From: an uncultured Bacteroidales bacterium
GTDB taxonomy: Bacteria; Bacteroidota; Bacteroidia; Bacteroidales; UBA932
Reading direction: 5' to 3'
NCBI GenBank assembly: GCA_949296645.1
Contig: CASFPH010000008.1
Coordinates: 1 to 64,000, forward strand
Length of the DNA stretch: 64,000 nucleotides
Shown here piece after piece: positions 30,927 through 41,086 of the stretch. A program made the position numbers and the translations under genes. Below the pieces are notes generated by a model. It ran no database searches and was not told where the DNA came from. It saw only the letters and a program-made list of their open reading frames with translations. The first letter of the stretch is position 1. Every line of letters starts with the position of its first letter.

Positions 30927-31394
30927 TCAGAAAAGTGAGACGTCCAGAATCCTGCTTCCGAACTCGGAATAAAGAAGTACCCAGAAGACGAATCTCAGGC
31001 CTTTACCGATTAACATGAATATCGCTGATTTCCAGAATTTAACCTTATAGAATCCCAGTGCAATCGCGAAGACATCGCCCACAAACGGAAGCCACGACAT
31101 AAGCGCAAGAAGGGAACCGTACCTGTCTACATGCACCTTATGCCGTTGCAGCCTGCTTTCGCTTACGCCGAACCATTTCTCAAGCCACTCCCACTTGCCG
31201 AGATAGCCGAGATAATAAGAAGTAAGTCCTCCCAGCCAGTTTCCGGCTGTGGCCACTATCGGTGTCACAACATACGACCCGCCAGCGATAAGAATACCTA
31301 CAAGCAATATGTCCGAACTGAACGGCACTACCGTAGCCGCCAGAAAAGACCCTATGAACAGGCCTATATATCCCCACTCCTGCAGAAACTCCAT
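30927..31394 (-). CDS. YqaA/DedA-family membrane protein
   Basis: This 155-residue protein has four or five hydrophobic segments and the DedA-superfamily core: the early VVPFSSDILLVGIL re-entrant segment and, later, RYGSLLALMSWLPFVGDVFAIALGFYKV. DedA relatives are flippases for undecaprenyl phosphate or phospholipids. The short YqaA branch is less studied. Its start overlaps the tadA stop by one base (TAATG), indicating translational coupling, but a functional link to tRNA editing is not evident. Confidence 0.85.
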   Translation of the reverse strand: MEFLQEWGYIGLFIGSFLAATVVPFSSDILLVGILIAGGSYVVTPIVATAGNWLGGLTSYYLGYLGKWEWLEKWFGVSESRLQRHKVHVDRYGSLLALMSWLPFVGDVFAIALGFYKVKFWKSAIFMLIGKGLRFVFWVLLYSEFGSRILDVSLF

Positions 31395-31843
31395 TATTGT
31401 CTTCTTTTTTTAAAAAACCTACGCATCAGTTCCGCCGCTTCTTCTGCCCTTATACCTCCGGATACCATGGTTTTGGGATGATACAACGAGGGTTTATACA
31501 GCGAGGCTCCCCTCTTCTCGTCAACGCATCCGTACACCACTCTTCCTATCTGCGCCCAGGACAATGCCGCAGCACACATCGGACACGGTTCTACCGTAAC
31601 ATAAAGCGTACAGTCCCTCAGATACTTCCCTCCCAAATGATCGGATGCCATCGTTATGAGTTGCATTTCCGCATGAGCAGTAGGGTCATTGAGCCTTTCA
31701 GTCATATTGTGCGCCCTGGCTATGACGGTATTCCTGCACACCATAACCGCGCCTACCGGCACTTCCCCTTCAGCACAGGCCGTTTCCGCCTCCTTAAGGG
31801 CCATATCCATAAATCTTTCGTCTCCTGTTTCCAACATTGTCAT
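31394..31843 (-). CDS. tadA: tRNA-specific adenosine deaminase
   Basis: Converts adenosine 34 to inosine in tRNA-Arg(ACG). The zinc-binding and proton-shuttling motif HAEMQ and the VEPCPMCAAALSW motif (two Cys ligands) are intact. The frame opens at 31888, but a perfect -7 box at 31856-31863 places the transcription start near 31850. The ATG at 31843 or 31837 is therefore used, giving 149 or 147 residues, the normal TadA length. Co-transcribed with the YqaA-type gene. Confidence 0.93.
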   Translation of the reverse strand: MTMLETGDERFMDMALKEAETACAEGEVPVGAVMVCRNTVIARAHNMTERLNDPTAHAEMQLITMASDHLGGKYLRDCTLYVTVEPCPMCAAALSWAQIGRVVYGCVDEKRGASLYKPSLYHPKTMVSGGIRAEEAAELMRRFFKKRRQ

Positions 31844-31855
31844 ATACTTTTGCTG

Positions 31856-31863
31856 CAAATATA
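31856..31863 (-). promoter_or_regulatory. -7 box of the tadA promoter
   Basis: The minus strand reads TATATTTG, a perfect -7 match, 12 nt before the ATG at 31843. It implies a nearly leaderless mRNA. Confidence 0.5.
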
Positions 31864-31878
31864 TGCAATATCTGACAT

Positions 31879-31912
31879 TTTGACACATTTTTCATTTGGC
31901 ACTTATTTTGTT
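31879..31912 (+). promoter_or_regulatory. groESL promoter region with two overlapping promoter-like signals
   Basis: TTTG (31879-31882), 21 nt, then TATTTTG (31904-31910) resembles the primary Bacteroidetes promoter, with a 7-nt rather than 8-nt -7 box. Overlapping it, TTGGCAC (31896-31902), 5 nt, then TTGTT (31908-31912) matches the sigma-54 -24/-12 pattern with one deviation (GT for GC). No CIRCE inverted repeat is present between here and groES. Confidence 0.4.
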
Positions 31913-31985
31913 TTTGTTCCATCGGGCCGGATTCAGAGGAATCCGAAAAATGAAATAAACAATATAAATATAAAAATTACTTATC

Positions 31986-32258
31986 ATGAACGTTAAACCA
32001 TTAGCAGACAGGGTCTTGATTGAACCAAAAGAGGCTGAGACCAAAACAGCCGGAGGATTGTACATTCCTGACACGGCAAAAGAAAAACCACAGGCAGGTA
32101 AGGTTGTAGCTGTAGGAAACGGCAAAAAAGACGAGCCTATGGAGCTCAAGGTCGGTGACAATGTTCTTTACGGGAAATATGCAGGTACTGAAATCAGCGT
32201 AGACGGTAAAGAATATATGATGATGCGCCAGTCAGACATCCTGGCAGTAATAGAGTAA
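31986..32258 (+). CDS. groES: Co-chaperonin GroES
   Basis: The 90-residue Hsp10 forms the heptameric lid of the GroEL chamber. The family N-terminus [14 protein letters not shown], the mobile loop with the hydrophobic tripeptide region ([18 protein letters not shown]) and the C-terminal [12 protein letters not shown] are all present. groEL follows after 27 nt. The upstream region carries overlapping promoter-like elements but no CIRCE/HrcA operator. Confidence 0.98.
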   Translation: MNVKPLADRVLIEPKEAETKTAGGLYIPDTAKEKPQAGKVVAVGNGKKDEPMELKVGDNVLYGKYAGTEISVDGKEYMMMRQSDILAVIE

Positions 32259-32273
32259 CAAACAAATTTTTAA

Positions 32274-33914
<1,641 letters not shown>

Positions 33915-33945
33915 TAACAACTGCCGGACCATACCGGAAAATTGA

Positions 33946-33980
33946 AAAAGGAGTGACTATCAACGGCCACTCCTTTTCCT
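33946..33980. terminator. Bidirectional terminator between groEL and the double SusC/D operon
   Basis: AAAAGGAGTG (33946-33955) pairs with CACTCCTTTT (33968-33977) and has a T-run on both strands. Confidence 0.88.
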
Positions 33981-33982
33981 TT

Positions 33983-34669
33983 TTAACTTAACTCATCCAT
34001 AAAAACCCGGATGTTTTCTTCATCCCAGACTTTCGGCTTCATGCCTTTTGAAATTCTGTCGATATCGTTTTTCCTTTCTGGGATAAGTTTCTTCATGTTC
34101 TTTATACTGAAAACATACTCCTTTCCTTCATGAAGGATAAGGAATACCTCCTTTAATTCAAAATCATATTCCCCGGGAACAGTAAGTTCCTTTGTGCCCG
34201 AATTACCGCCTATAGAGGAATAGGAAGTCGATGATGTAGTTCCCGAGGCTACTCCGAAAGCTCCCATTTTTCTGAAATCGGTACAATCCGTATACTTGCG
34301 GCTCACTATGGCTATGTCTCCATATGAAGAGATTCTTTTGCCGAAACCTTCCTTTATTCCTATAAGTAGGATATCTCCGACCAAAACCGAATCTACCGTT
34401 TCAGGAAAGGCGAACTCGAAAACGGTTCCTCTGTCTTTGAAAAGGAGCTTGCCGTTAATCATATTATAGTTCAAATTCTTGTCCGCCTTACTGCCGTTGC
34501 TGAAAAATATTGCAGCCTCCCTGAATTCCGGAAACAAAAAGACCATATTTTCAGGCAGAGATTTTTCGAGCACAAGCGGTCCGGATTTCACCTCTAAGGT
34601 AACAGTCTGCTGCGCCCACATTCCCACAGAAAAAAACGTCACCATCAATGCAAGCAAAATTCTTCTCAT
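33983..34669 (-). CDS. Unknown secreted protein, last gene of the double SusC/D operon
   Basis: The ATG at 34669 gives a clean signal peptide (MRRILLALMVTFFSVGMWAQ). The frame opens 66 nt earlier inside the preceding gene, but that extension would bury the signal. The mature part of about 208 residues is beta-rich and has a segment, LNYNMINGKLLFKDRGTVFE, then FPETVDSVLVGD, that reads like a repeated beta-sheet module. A Ser/Thr/Gly-rich linker (TTSSTSYSSIGGNSG) lies in the middle, and the C-terminal third is more basic and helical. I recognise no named family. It starts 10 nt after the DUF1735-type gene and is probably in the same transcript. Confidence 0.65.
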   Translation of the reverse strand: MRRILLALMVTFFSVGMWAQQTVTLEVKSGPLVLEKSLPENMVFLFPEFREAAIFFSNGSKADKNLNYNMINGKLLFKDRGTVFEFAFPETVDSVLVGDILLIGIKEGFGKRISSYGDIAIVSRKYTDCTDFRKMGAFGVASGTTSSTSYSSIGGNSGTKELTVPGEYDFELKEVFLILHEGKEYVFSIKNMKKLIPERKNDIDRISKGMKPKVWDEENIRVFMDELS

Positions 34670-34679
34670 ACGAATATTT

Positions 34680-36020
34680 TTATTGAGCTTCAAGAATTTC
34701 AGAAACATAAACCCATACATCTTCAGGGTTATCATTCCTTCTGTACCTGTAATTCAAATGAAAGGTCTCATAATCCCAGTCGTAATAACTTTCATTATCA
34801 GGATCCTGCTCCAGAGTTTCAGGACTCTGGTAACCGTACCAGTTCTTGCCTGTCATTTCTGAATTTGTCTTGACAAATTCCACTTTATAATGACGTTTGT
34901 CCTGTGTCGGGATTACCCTTATACCCATCGAATAAGGAATCGCCATACCGTACTGATATGACCAGTTCTCTGCCGTACTGAAATAGTCGGTGAATATATC
35001 CAGAATAATCATGTCCTTGTCGTACGATTTCGTGGTTTTGGTATCCGAAGCATTTACAGAACGTCCGTCACAAGAGACGCTCTTCCTGCTCGTGTAGTTC
35101 CACTGATAATCGTTCTTTATCGTCACCTTAAGCAACAACAATGACTTCTTGGGGTCGGGTATATGCTTTGAAGAATTGCTTATCCTCAATGGCAGATAGA
35201 AAGTCTTCCTGAACTCTACTTCATTGTTTTTAATAGTAAGAGGCAGAATCGCATAAGACTCCCCTTTCGAAAATACGATACTGTTCTTCAATTCATAAGC
35301 GGATTCAGGCAGAAGGTCACCGTCATCAGGCACACATGAAGCATCAACCTCGAATTCCAAAGTTACATTCTCTTCCATTTTAAGACCGAGTCCTTCCGAC
35401 ATTATCATCAACTCCATTTCCGTATTGCCGGCATCATAGGTAACCACCTGGGCTATGGTATTCTTGTCGACTGACCTGTTGTCCCAGAAAAAGAATGTCG
35501 GCTGGTCCAATGTAATGCAATATATTGCCTCAAGCATTTGCTCGTCCTCCTGCAGATTGTACATTGAAGTACCGTCCAGCCTTATCGGAATCGCGTATTT
35601 TATTTCCTCAAGAGCAAGCCCCAGTTCTTTCATCCTTACAAGATTTATCTTTATTCCGAGCTCACCGTGGGAACGGCCTTCAGGTATAGTTATCCTATCG
35701 GACATGAACTGATAGCAGTCTGACGGAAGTTCCACAATCTGTCCCGCATAAGTCTGGGTAATATCTTCATTGTACGCCTTTATCAGTTCAGGATCCACTG
35801 AATAATCCACATATATCTCCTTTTTTCTGTTCTCGGGTCTCAATCCGGAACAATTCACGGACAGATCTATGATGTACTCCTGTTTCCCCTGAAGCCAGGC
35901 CTTGTTCAGACTGAAACCGTTTTTCGGTATATATACCCTCGGGTCGTCATGATCCAGCCATATATTTTCAGTACAGCTGCAAAAATAAATTAATGACAAT
36001 ATCAACAATATCCTTTTCAT
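34680..36020 (-). CDS. DUF1735/BT_3987-type surface lipoprotein (probable ligand-binding protein)
   Basis: The lipobox FCSC (Cys16) is followed by a 430-residue beta-rich body. Two units resemble the DUF1735 (BT_3987) domain found beside SusD in glycan loci: about 28-165, containing DRITIPEGRSHGELGIKI, and about 170-310, containing NSIVFSKGESYAILPLTI. The C-terminal 130 residues resemble the DUF4361 module. The position, third after SusD in a locus, fits a surface glycan-binding protein acting with the upstream SusC/SusD. The ligand is unknown. It lies 27 nt after the SusD stop. Confidence 0.75.
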   Translation of the reverse strand: MKRILLILSLIYFCSCTENIWLDHDDPRVYIPKNGFSLNKAWLQGKQEYIIDLSVNCSGLRPENRKKEIYVDYSVDPELIKAYNEDITQTYAGQIVELPSDCYQFMSDRITIPEGRSHGELGIKINLVRMKELGLALEEIKYAIPIRLDGTSMYNLQEDEQMLEAIYCITLDQPTFFFWDNRSVDKNTIAQVVTYDAGNTEMELMIMSEGLGLKMEENVTLEFEVDASCVPDDGDLLPESAYELKNSIVFSKGESYAILPLTIKNNEVEFRKTFYLPLRISNSSKHIPDPKKSLLLLKVTIKNDYQWNYTSRKSVSCDGRSVNASDTKTTKSYDKDMIILDIFTDYFSTAENWSYQYGMAIPYSMGIRVIPTQDKRHYKVEFVKTNSEMTGKNWYGYQSPETLEQDPDNESYYDWDYETFHLNYRYRRNDNPEDVWVYVSEILEAQ

Positions 36021-36047
36021 GACTCAAAACTTTATGAATAACCTAAT

Positions 36048-37910
36048 TCAATTCCATCCTGGATTCTGTACCAGTTTTCCTTCGTACTTCACAATCTCTG
36101 AATATGGAATAGGCCACCAGTACATGCAATCCCTCCATACACGGTCGCCGACCTTGACCACCTTATAAGTAAAACCCGTAGGACGATCTTTATCATCAAA
36201 CCCTGTAGGGGTTATTACAACACCGTGTATAGCATTTCCAAGTGTGGAGCCTTCCTTCCACCGCCTCAGATCATACATTCTGTGCCCCTCGAAACAAAGC
36301 TCGATACGTCTCTCGTGCTTTATGACATCCCGCATCTGTTCCTTTGTAAGACCGCCTTCGATTACAGGGATCTTTACTCTGCCACGGATATAGTTTACTG
36401 CATCCAGAGCCGTCTTCACGCCGAATCTCAAACCTCCTTCTGGATCCTCGACTTCAGGCCCGTAGGCTTCATTCATAGCCTCCGCATAATTTAGTATTAT
36501 CTCAGCCAGTCTGATCACGATTCGTGATCTTGAAGGAGCTTTATTAAATCCTGTTTTATTCATATAATAATCTTCGGACAAGAATTTACGCATATAGTAC
36601 CCTGTTTTTGTCGAATTGGGATTTGTTGGCTGCCTGTGCACCCCTCCCTCATATGTATCTACAGAATATTTATACGAATTGTTCAGCCCCCATACCATTC
36701 CGTTATACATTACCGAAGCATAGAACCTCGGATCCCTGTTTGCATACGGATTCGCAGCATGTTCAGGATTGGACCAATCGAACGGTACGGCCTTTTCGTC
36801 TGGAGTTCCCTTATTTTCTATAACCTCGAATGCATCCACCATCTCCTGCGTAGGATTGGTATATCCGTAACATCCTTCCTGACCTGCAGGCAGATTGTAT
36901 CTTTCATCGTTTCCAGATAAATTTGATGAAGCAGGCGTCCCCCATATCATTTCCTTTTGCGACAGATTGGCAACAAGACCTATCTGATTGCTGTAAGTAC
37001 CGCTGCTTGCATAAGGAGCAACGAATTTGGTTACAGGCATAAGTTCATAGAAAGTATTCTCGTTTATCATCTCCCGTGCTGCCGAAACCGCCAGTTTCCA
37101 TCTGTTCAAATCGCCGGTAGAATTTGCAGGAAGTCCGAATTCTTCGAAATTACCCTGATACAAAGGGCTTGCATAATACAATGTCACCCTCGACCTGAGA
37201 GCCTGCGCCGCCGCACGGTTGGCTTTGTTCCAGTTGTTGTCATCCCAAAGTTCCGGCAAAAGCTTTATCGCCTCATCAAGGTCATCCATTATTGCCTGAT
37301 AACATTCGTCCAAGGTATTTTTAGGAGAATACAAGTCATCATCTGTAGAAAGGCTCTTCTTGGAAACTGGAAAACATCCATATTTCCTGAAAAGGTCGAA
37401 CTGGAACCATGCCCTCAGAAAATAAGCAAAACCTTTCTCATGAGTCCTTTCCTTAGCCTTTGAAGGGTCGCTCGGGTCGTCCAGCAAAGCTGAATTATCC
37501 ACATTTTCGAGGAATATATTCACCCTTCGGATGGCTTCATAGCTGTTGGCCCAGGGAGAAGTGTATTTTCTGTTTGCAGACCAAGGACCTCCATAATACA
37601 CATCAGGCACATTCGTCGGATTCCATATACCGTTGGTAAAGTACCTGACAACTCCCGAAGGATTGGAATGTTCGGCCTCATCGGATGCGGAAGCGAAATT
37701 TCCGCCCCCGGATACTTCATTATATATGGCACTTACCATATTGTCTGCAGAAACCGCATCAAGAAATCCCTTTGTAAAATCATAATAGTTCCATACATCT
37801 TCAGGCTGCCTTGCCCCGTCAGGCGGCCACGGAAAGAGATAGGATCTTTCACATGATGCTGCCGCAAGTACAGCGGCGCATGACAAAATCAGAATATTCA
37901 GTTTTTTCAT
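36048..37910 (-). CDS. SusD/RagB-type lipoprotein (second pair)
   Basis: The 620-residue lipoprotein has lipobox AAASCERSYLFP (Cys20). The N-terminal helical region (AIRRVNIFLENVDNS, about 110-125) and TPR-like repeats are SusD-like, and the C-terminus carries the conserved IRLAEIILNYAEAMNEAYGP and KHERRIELCFEGHRMYDLRRWKEG blocks that form the lid. It is encoded 7 nt after its SusC partner. At 620 residues it is longer than average for SusD and similar in build to the other SusD of the operon. Confidence 0.93.
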   Translation of the reverse strand: MKKLNILILSCAAVLAAASCERSYLFPWPPDGARQPEDVWNYYDFTKGFLDAVSADNMVSAIYNEVSGGGNFASASDEAEHSNPSGVVRYFTNGIWNPTNVPDVYYGGPWSANRKYTSPWANSYEAIRRVNIFLENVDNSALLDDPSDPSKAKERTHEKGFAYFLRAWFQFDLFRKYGCFPVSKKSLSTDDDLYSPKNTLDECYQAIMDDLDEAIKLLPELWDDNNWNKANRAAAQALRSRVTLYYASPLYQGNFEEFGLPANSTGDLNRWKLAVSAAREMINENTFYELMPVTKFVAPYASSGTYSNQIGLVANLSQKEMIWGTPASSNLSGNDERYNLPAGQEGCYGYTNPTQEMVDAFEVIENKGTPDEKAVPFDWSNPEHAANPYANRDPRFYASVMYNGMVWGLNNSYKYSVDTYEGGVHRQPTNPNSTKTGYYMRKFLSEDYYMNKTGFNKAPSRSRIVIRLAEIILNYAEAMNEAYGPEVEDPEGGLRFGVKTALDAVNYIRGRVKIPVIEGGLTKEQMRDVIKHERRIELCFEGHRMYDLRRWKEGSTLGNAIHGVVITPTGFDDKDRPTGFTYKVVKVGDRVWRDCMYWWPIPYSEIVKYEGKLVQNPGWN

Positions 37911-37917
37911 AACAATG

Positions 37918-40900
37918 TCAGAATTTAAGATTCAATCCGATATTCAATACCCTAACCTGAGGATACCTCGATATTCCGGCAGACGGATCTTCCGGATCCA
38001 TTCCGTCGATATTGTCGAAAGTAAACAGATTGTAGCCGTTCAAATATATTCTTAGTCCATTCATCCCCAATTTTTTGGCTGCTTTCTGAGGTATATTGTA
38101 ACCAAGTTCTACATTCTTGACTCTCAGATATGCCGCATCCCTGAGCCAGAACGTGGATATTCTCCAGTTGTTTTCATTGGCTTCGGTAGTAAGGCGAGGG
38201 TATGTGGCAGTAGCCCAGCTCGCTTCATCGGTATACCTGTTCAGGGCATATGTCGAAATATTGCCATTATTGTAAAATGCCCTTACCGCATTATTGTTAA
38301 GATAATGGCTCATGCCTGAAACTCCCTGCAGTAGCACTGAAAAGTCGAGATTCCTGTATCTGAACCCAAGATCAAGGGCAAATCCGAGATTAGGGAAAGT
38401 TGCTCCGCCTATGGAGGTATAGTCGTTTGCATCCACAAAACCGTCGTCATTCAGATCGGCATACTTGATATCCCCAGCCTGATACGGCCCGAACATCTGC
38501 TGCGGACTTGTAGCGACATCTTCGGCATTCTTGAAAAGTCCGAGGGCAACCAGTCCGAAGTTCTGACATACCCTGCCACCGGTTTCACGCCTGTACCAGT
38601 CTTCCTTGTAAGGTTCATCCATGTTGATTATCTTGTTTGCAGAATAATCCACATAAGAATTGGCCCAATACGTGAAATCCCCTACCTTATGCTGCCATCC
38701 CAAAGAGATTTCAAAACCCATGCTGTTTACCTGACCATTGTTCATTATAGGCAGATTCTTTTCCAATACACCAAGGGACAACGGTAATGTACCGGCACCT
38801 CTGGTATATATATCAGATCTTTTCTCATAAAAGAAGTCCCCGGAAAATGAAAGCATGTTTCCGAACATCTTCATGTCAAGACCGACATTTACCATATTGG
38901 ACTTTTCAATTGTGAAATCCTTATTAGGCATAACGCCTTCCCTCACTACATTAGGAACCCATGTCAAACTTGCGCCCCAAGCATGCTGCTGGACCTGACT
39001 CCACCATCTGTCCCTATACGGGAAACGGTATTTATAGCCGTTAGTATCTGTAAACAAATATTCTTCATTCCCGGTTATACCCCACGAAGCCCTTATCTTC
39101 AACAGTTGAAGATAATCATTTTTCATCCATGGCTCGTCTGAAACAATCCACGAAGCCGATACTGCTGGGAAAAAGAACCTCGATGTATTTGTAAGATAGA
39201 AATTGTCCGTTCCCGAATAATTCGTCGTAACCTCAAGAAAATACCGGTTTTTCAATGAATAGGTTCCTCTGAAAACAAAATCCTGCATCTTCTTGTCCGG
39301 TTGGTTTGTCTGATCATATATCGTTCTGTTCTGCCTGTACATAAGAAGTCCGTCTACCTTATGTATACCGAATACCCTGTTATATGTAAGATTAAAATTC
39401 AATCCCGACCATTGCGTTATATCCGGATAATAGTAACTTCGGCTCAATGTAGTCTCAGTATTATAGGATTTGTAACTCGATATGGTCCCGTCCATTTTAT
39501 AAACAGGTTCCCATACCTTGTACTGTCTTGAAGCATAGGTAAGAAGATAGCTGTAACCGTCGGCATTGAATTCAAGGTTTGCCCTAAGCCCCTTGGTTAT
39601 ATAATCCATATCATGATGCAGCTGTACACCGAGCTGATAATATCGCTTTAGATTCTCATAATTTCCGCTGTACGAAAGTTCTCCAAGTGGATTGTCCGTA
39701 TAGATGGAATTACCGCCGAGCATATGGATCTCCTTGTTCAAGGCAGGGTCTATACCGGTAAATTCAAGAGGTATTGCATTGGAAGGATACCTTGACAACA
39801 TACTGAAAACAGTACTCCCGCTTGCAACAGGATATCGTCTGTCCTCAATTCGTCCGGCGAGATTGAAACTTGCAGACAGACGTCTGAATATGTTAACATC
39901 GAGATTTACTCTGGCATTGTATTTTGAATATCTTAATTTAGTCTCTATTTCTGGATCTTCGTTGATTCTGTCATAAAGTCCCCCTTGATGGTTGTATGCA
40001 AGGGACACGAAATATTTCACTATCCTGTTCCCTCCCGACATGGAAAGCACGCCTTTTATCTGTTGTGTCATATTCTTGACAAATTCGTCATAATAGTCCA
40101 CATTCGGATATCTTATAGGATCTGAACCGTCCCTGTATTTCATTATATCAGTATCATCATACAACGGTTCAAGTCCGTCGTTCCTCCTTGCTTCGTTATG
40201 CAAAACCGCATATTGGTCAGCCGGAAGGAACTCGGGGAGGAAAATCGGACATACCATGCCGGCAGAAAACTCGACATCAATGGTTCTTTTGTTTTCCTGA
40301 CCTCTTTTCGTGGTAACAAGAATAACCCCGTTCGCGCCTCTTGTCCCGTAAATCGCAGTGGCCGCCGCATCCTTCAGTACACTGAACGATTCTATTTCCG
40401 AAGCATCGAAATCAGCAAATTCGCGTTCAAATCCATCAACAACAATAAGAGGATCACCGTATCCGCCCTTTTCCATAGTATTCATGCCACCTTCTTCCAA
40501 AGTTCTTATCCCTCTTATCCTGTAAGAAACTGACTCATCTCCAGGAAATGCTGAACCGCTTACCACCATAAGCCCGGGCAACCTGCCTGAAAGCGCCTGA
40601 TCCAGTCTCATGGTCGGACTTTTCCTCAATTCATTATGGGTTATGGTCGAAACCGATGAAGTAAGGCTTCTCTTATCAGTCACCATCCAAGGCATAAATA
40701 CCCTGTCATAAACACCCTGCCCTTCCGGTGCCTCCTTAAGGATGATTTCCAGATCTCCCTCTTTCATTGCTACGGTTGTAAATCGTTCGAATCCGTCGGC
40801 CTCTATAATAAGAACCGATTTACCGCTAGGCACATCAAGCACGAAATAACCCAACTCATCAGTAAGGGCATTTGCCGTTGATTCCTGTACGGTAACTACA

Positions 40901-41073
40901 GCTCCCATTACCGGGAGTTTGTTCTCGGTAAGCACACGCCCGTATACTGTCAGCCCCTTCTGTGCATAAACAGATGCAGGACAGAAGTACAGAAGACACA
41001 AGGCAGCCAGAATAAATATTCTGAATATTCCCTGACCTGAACCAAATATGTTTTTTGTTTTTTCAGTTTTCAT
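37918..41073 (-). CDS. SusC/RagA-type TonB-dependent transporter (second pair)
   Basis: The 1051 residues comprise a signal sequence (about 1-37), a CarboxypepD_reg-like domain (about 40-112), a plug with LKDAAATAIYGTRGANGVILV (about 230-255), and a barrel to the C-terminal NIGLNLKF. No STN domain, so no FecR-type signalling. The TonB-box region lacks the usual EEVVVTGYG and instead reads GVYDRVFMPWMVTDKRSL, which is unusual among SusC proteins. It partners the SusD encoded immediately downstream. It starts 13 nt after the first SusD of the operon. Confidence 0.93.
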   Translation of the reverse strand: MKTEKTKNIFGSGQGIFRIFILAALCLLYFCPASVYAQKGLTVYGRVLTENKLPVMGAVVTVQESTANALTDELGYFVLDVPSGKSVLIIEADGFERFTTVAMKEGDLEIILKEAPEGQGVYDRVFMPWMVTDKRSLTSSVSTITHNELRKSPTMRLDQALSGRLPGLMVVSGSAFPGDESVSYRIRGIRTLEEGGMNTMEKGGYGDPLIVVDGFEREFADFDASEIESFSVLKDAAATAIYGTRGANGVILVTTKRGQENKRTIDVEFSAGMVCPIFLPEFLPADQYAVLHNEARRNDGLEPLYDDTDIMKYRDGSDPIRYPNVDYYDEFVKNMTQQIKGVLSMSGGNRIVKYFVSLAYNHQGGLYDRINEDPEIETKLRYSKYNARVNLDVNIFRRLSASFNLAGRIEDRRYPVASGSTVFSMLSRYPSNAIPLEFTGIDPALNKEIHMLGGNSIYTDNPLGELSYSGNYENLKRYYQLGVQLHHDMDYITKGLRANLEFNADGYSYLLTYASRQYKVWEPVYKMDGTISSYKSYNTETTLSRSYYYPDITQWSGLNFNLTYNRVFGIHKVDGLLMYRQNRTIYDQTNQPDKKMQDFVFRGTYSLKNRYFLEVTTNYSGTDNFYLTNTSRFFFPAVSASWIVSDEPWMKNDYLQLLKIRASWGITGNEEYLFTDTNGYKYRFPYRDRWWSQVQQHAWGASLTWVPNVVREGVMPNKDFTIEKSNMVNVGLDMKMFGNMLSFSGDFFYEKRSDIYTRGAGTLPLSLGVLEKNLPIMNNGQVNSMGFEISLGWQHKVGDFTYWANSYVDYSANKIINMDEPYKEDWYRRETGGRVCQNFGLVALGLFKNAEDVATSPQQMFGPYQAGDIKYADLNDDGFVDANDYTSIGGATFPNLGFALDLGFRYRNLDFSVLLQGVSGMSHYLNNNAVRAFYNNGNISTYALNRYTDEASWATATYPRLTTEANENNWRISTFWLRDAAYLRVKNVELGYNIPQKAAKKLGMNGLRIYLNGYNLFTFDNIDGMDPEDPSAGISRYPQVRVLNIGLNLKF

Positions 41074-41086
41074 AATTTAGAAATTT

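Noticed and set aside
31844-31985. Heat-shock CIRCE operator upstream of groES
   Set aside because: No 9-bp inverted repeat of the CIRCE type (TTAGCACTC-N9) is present.
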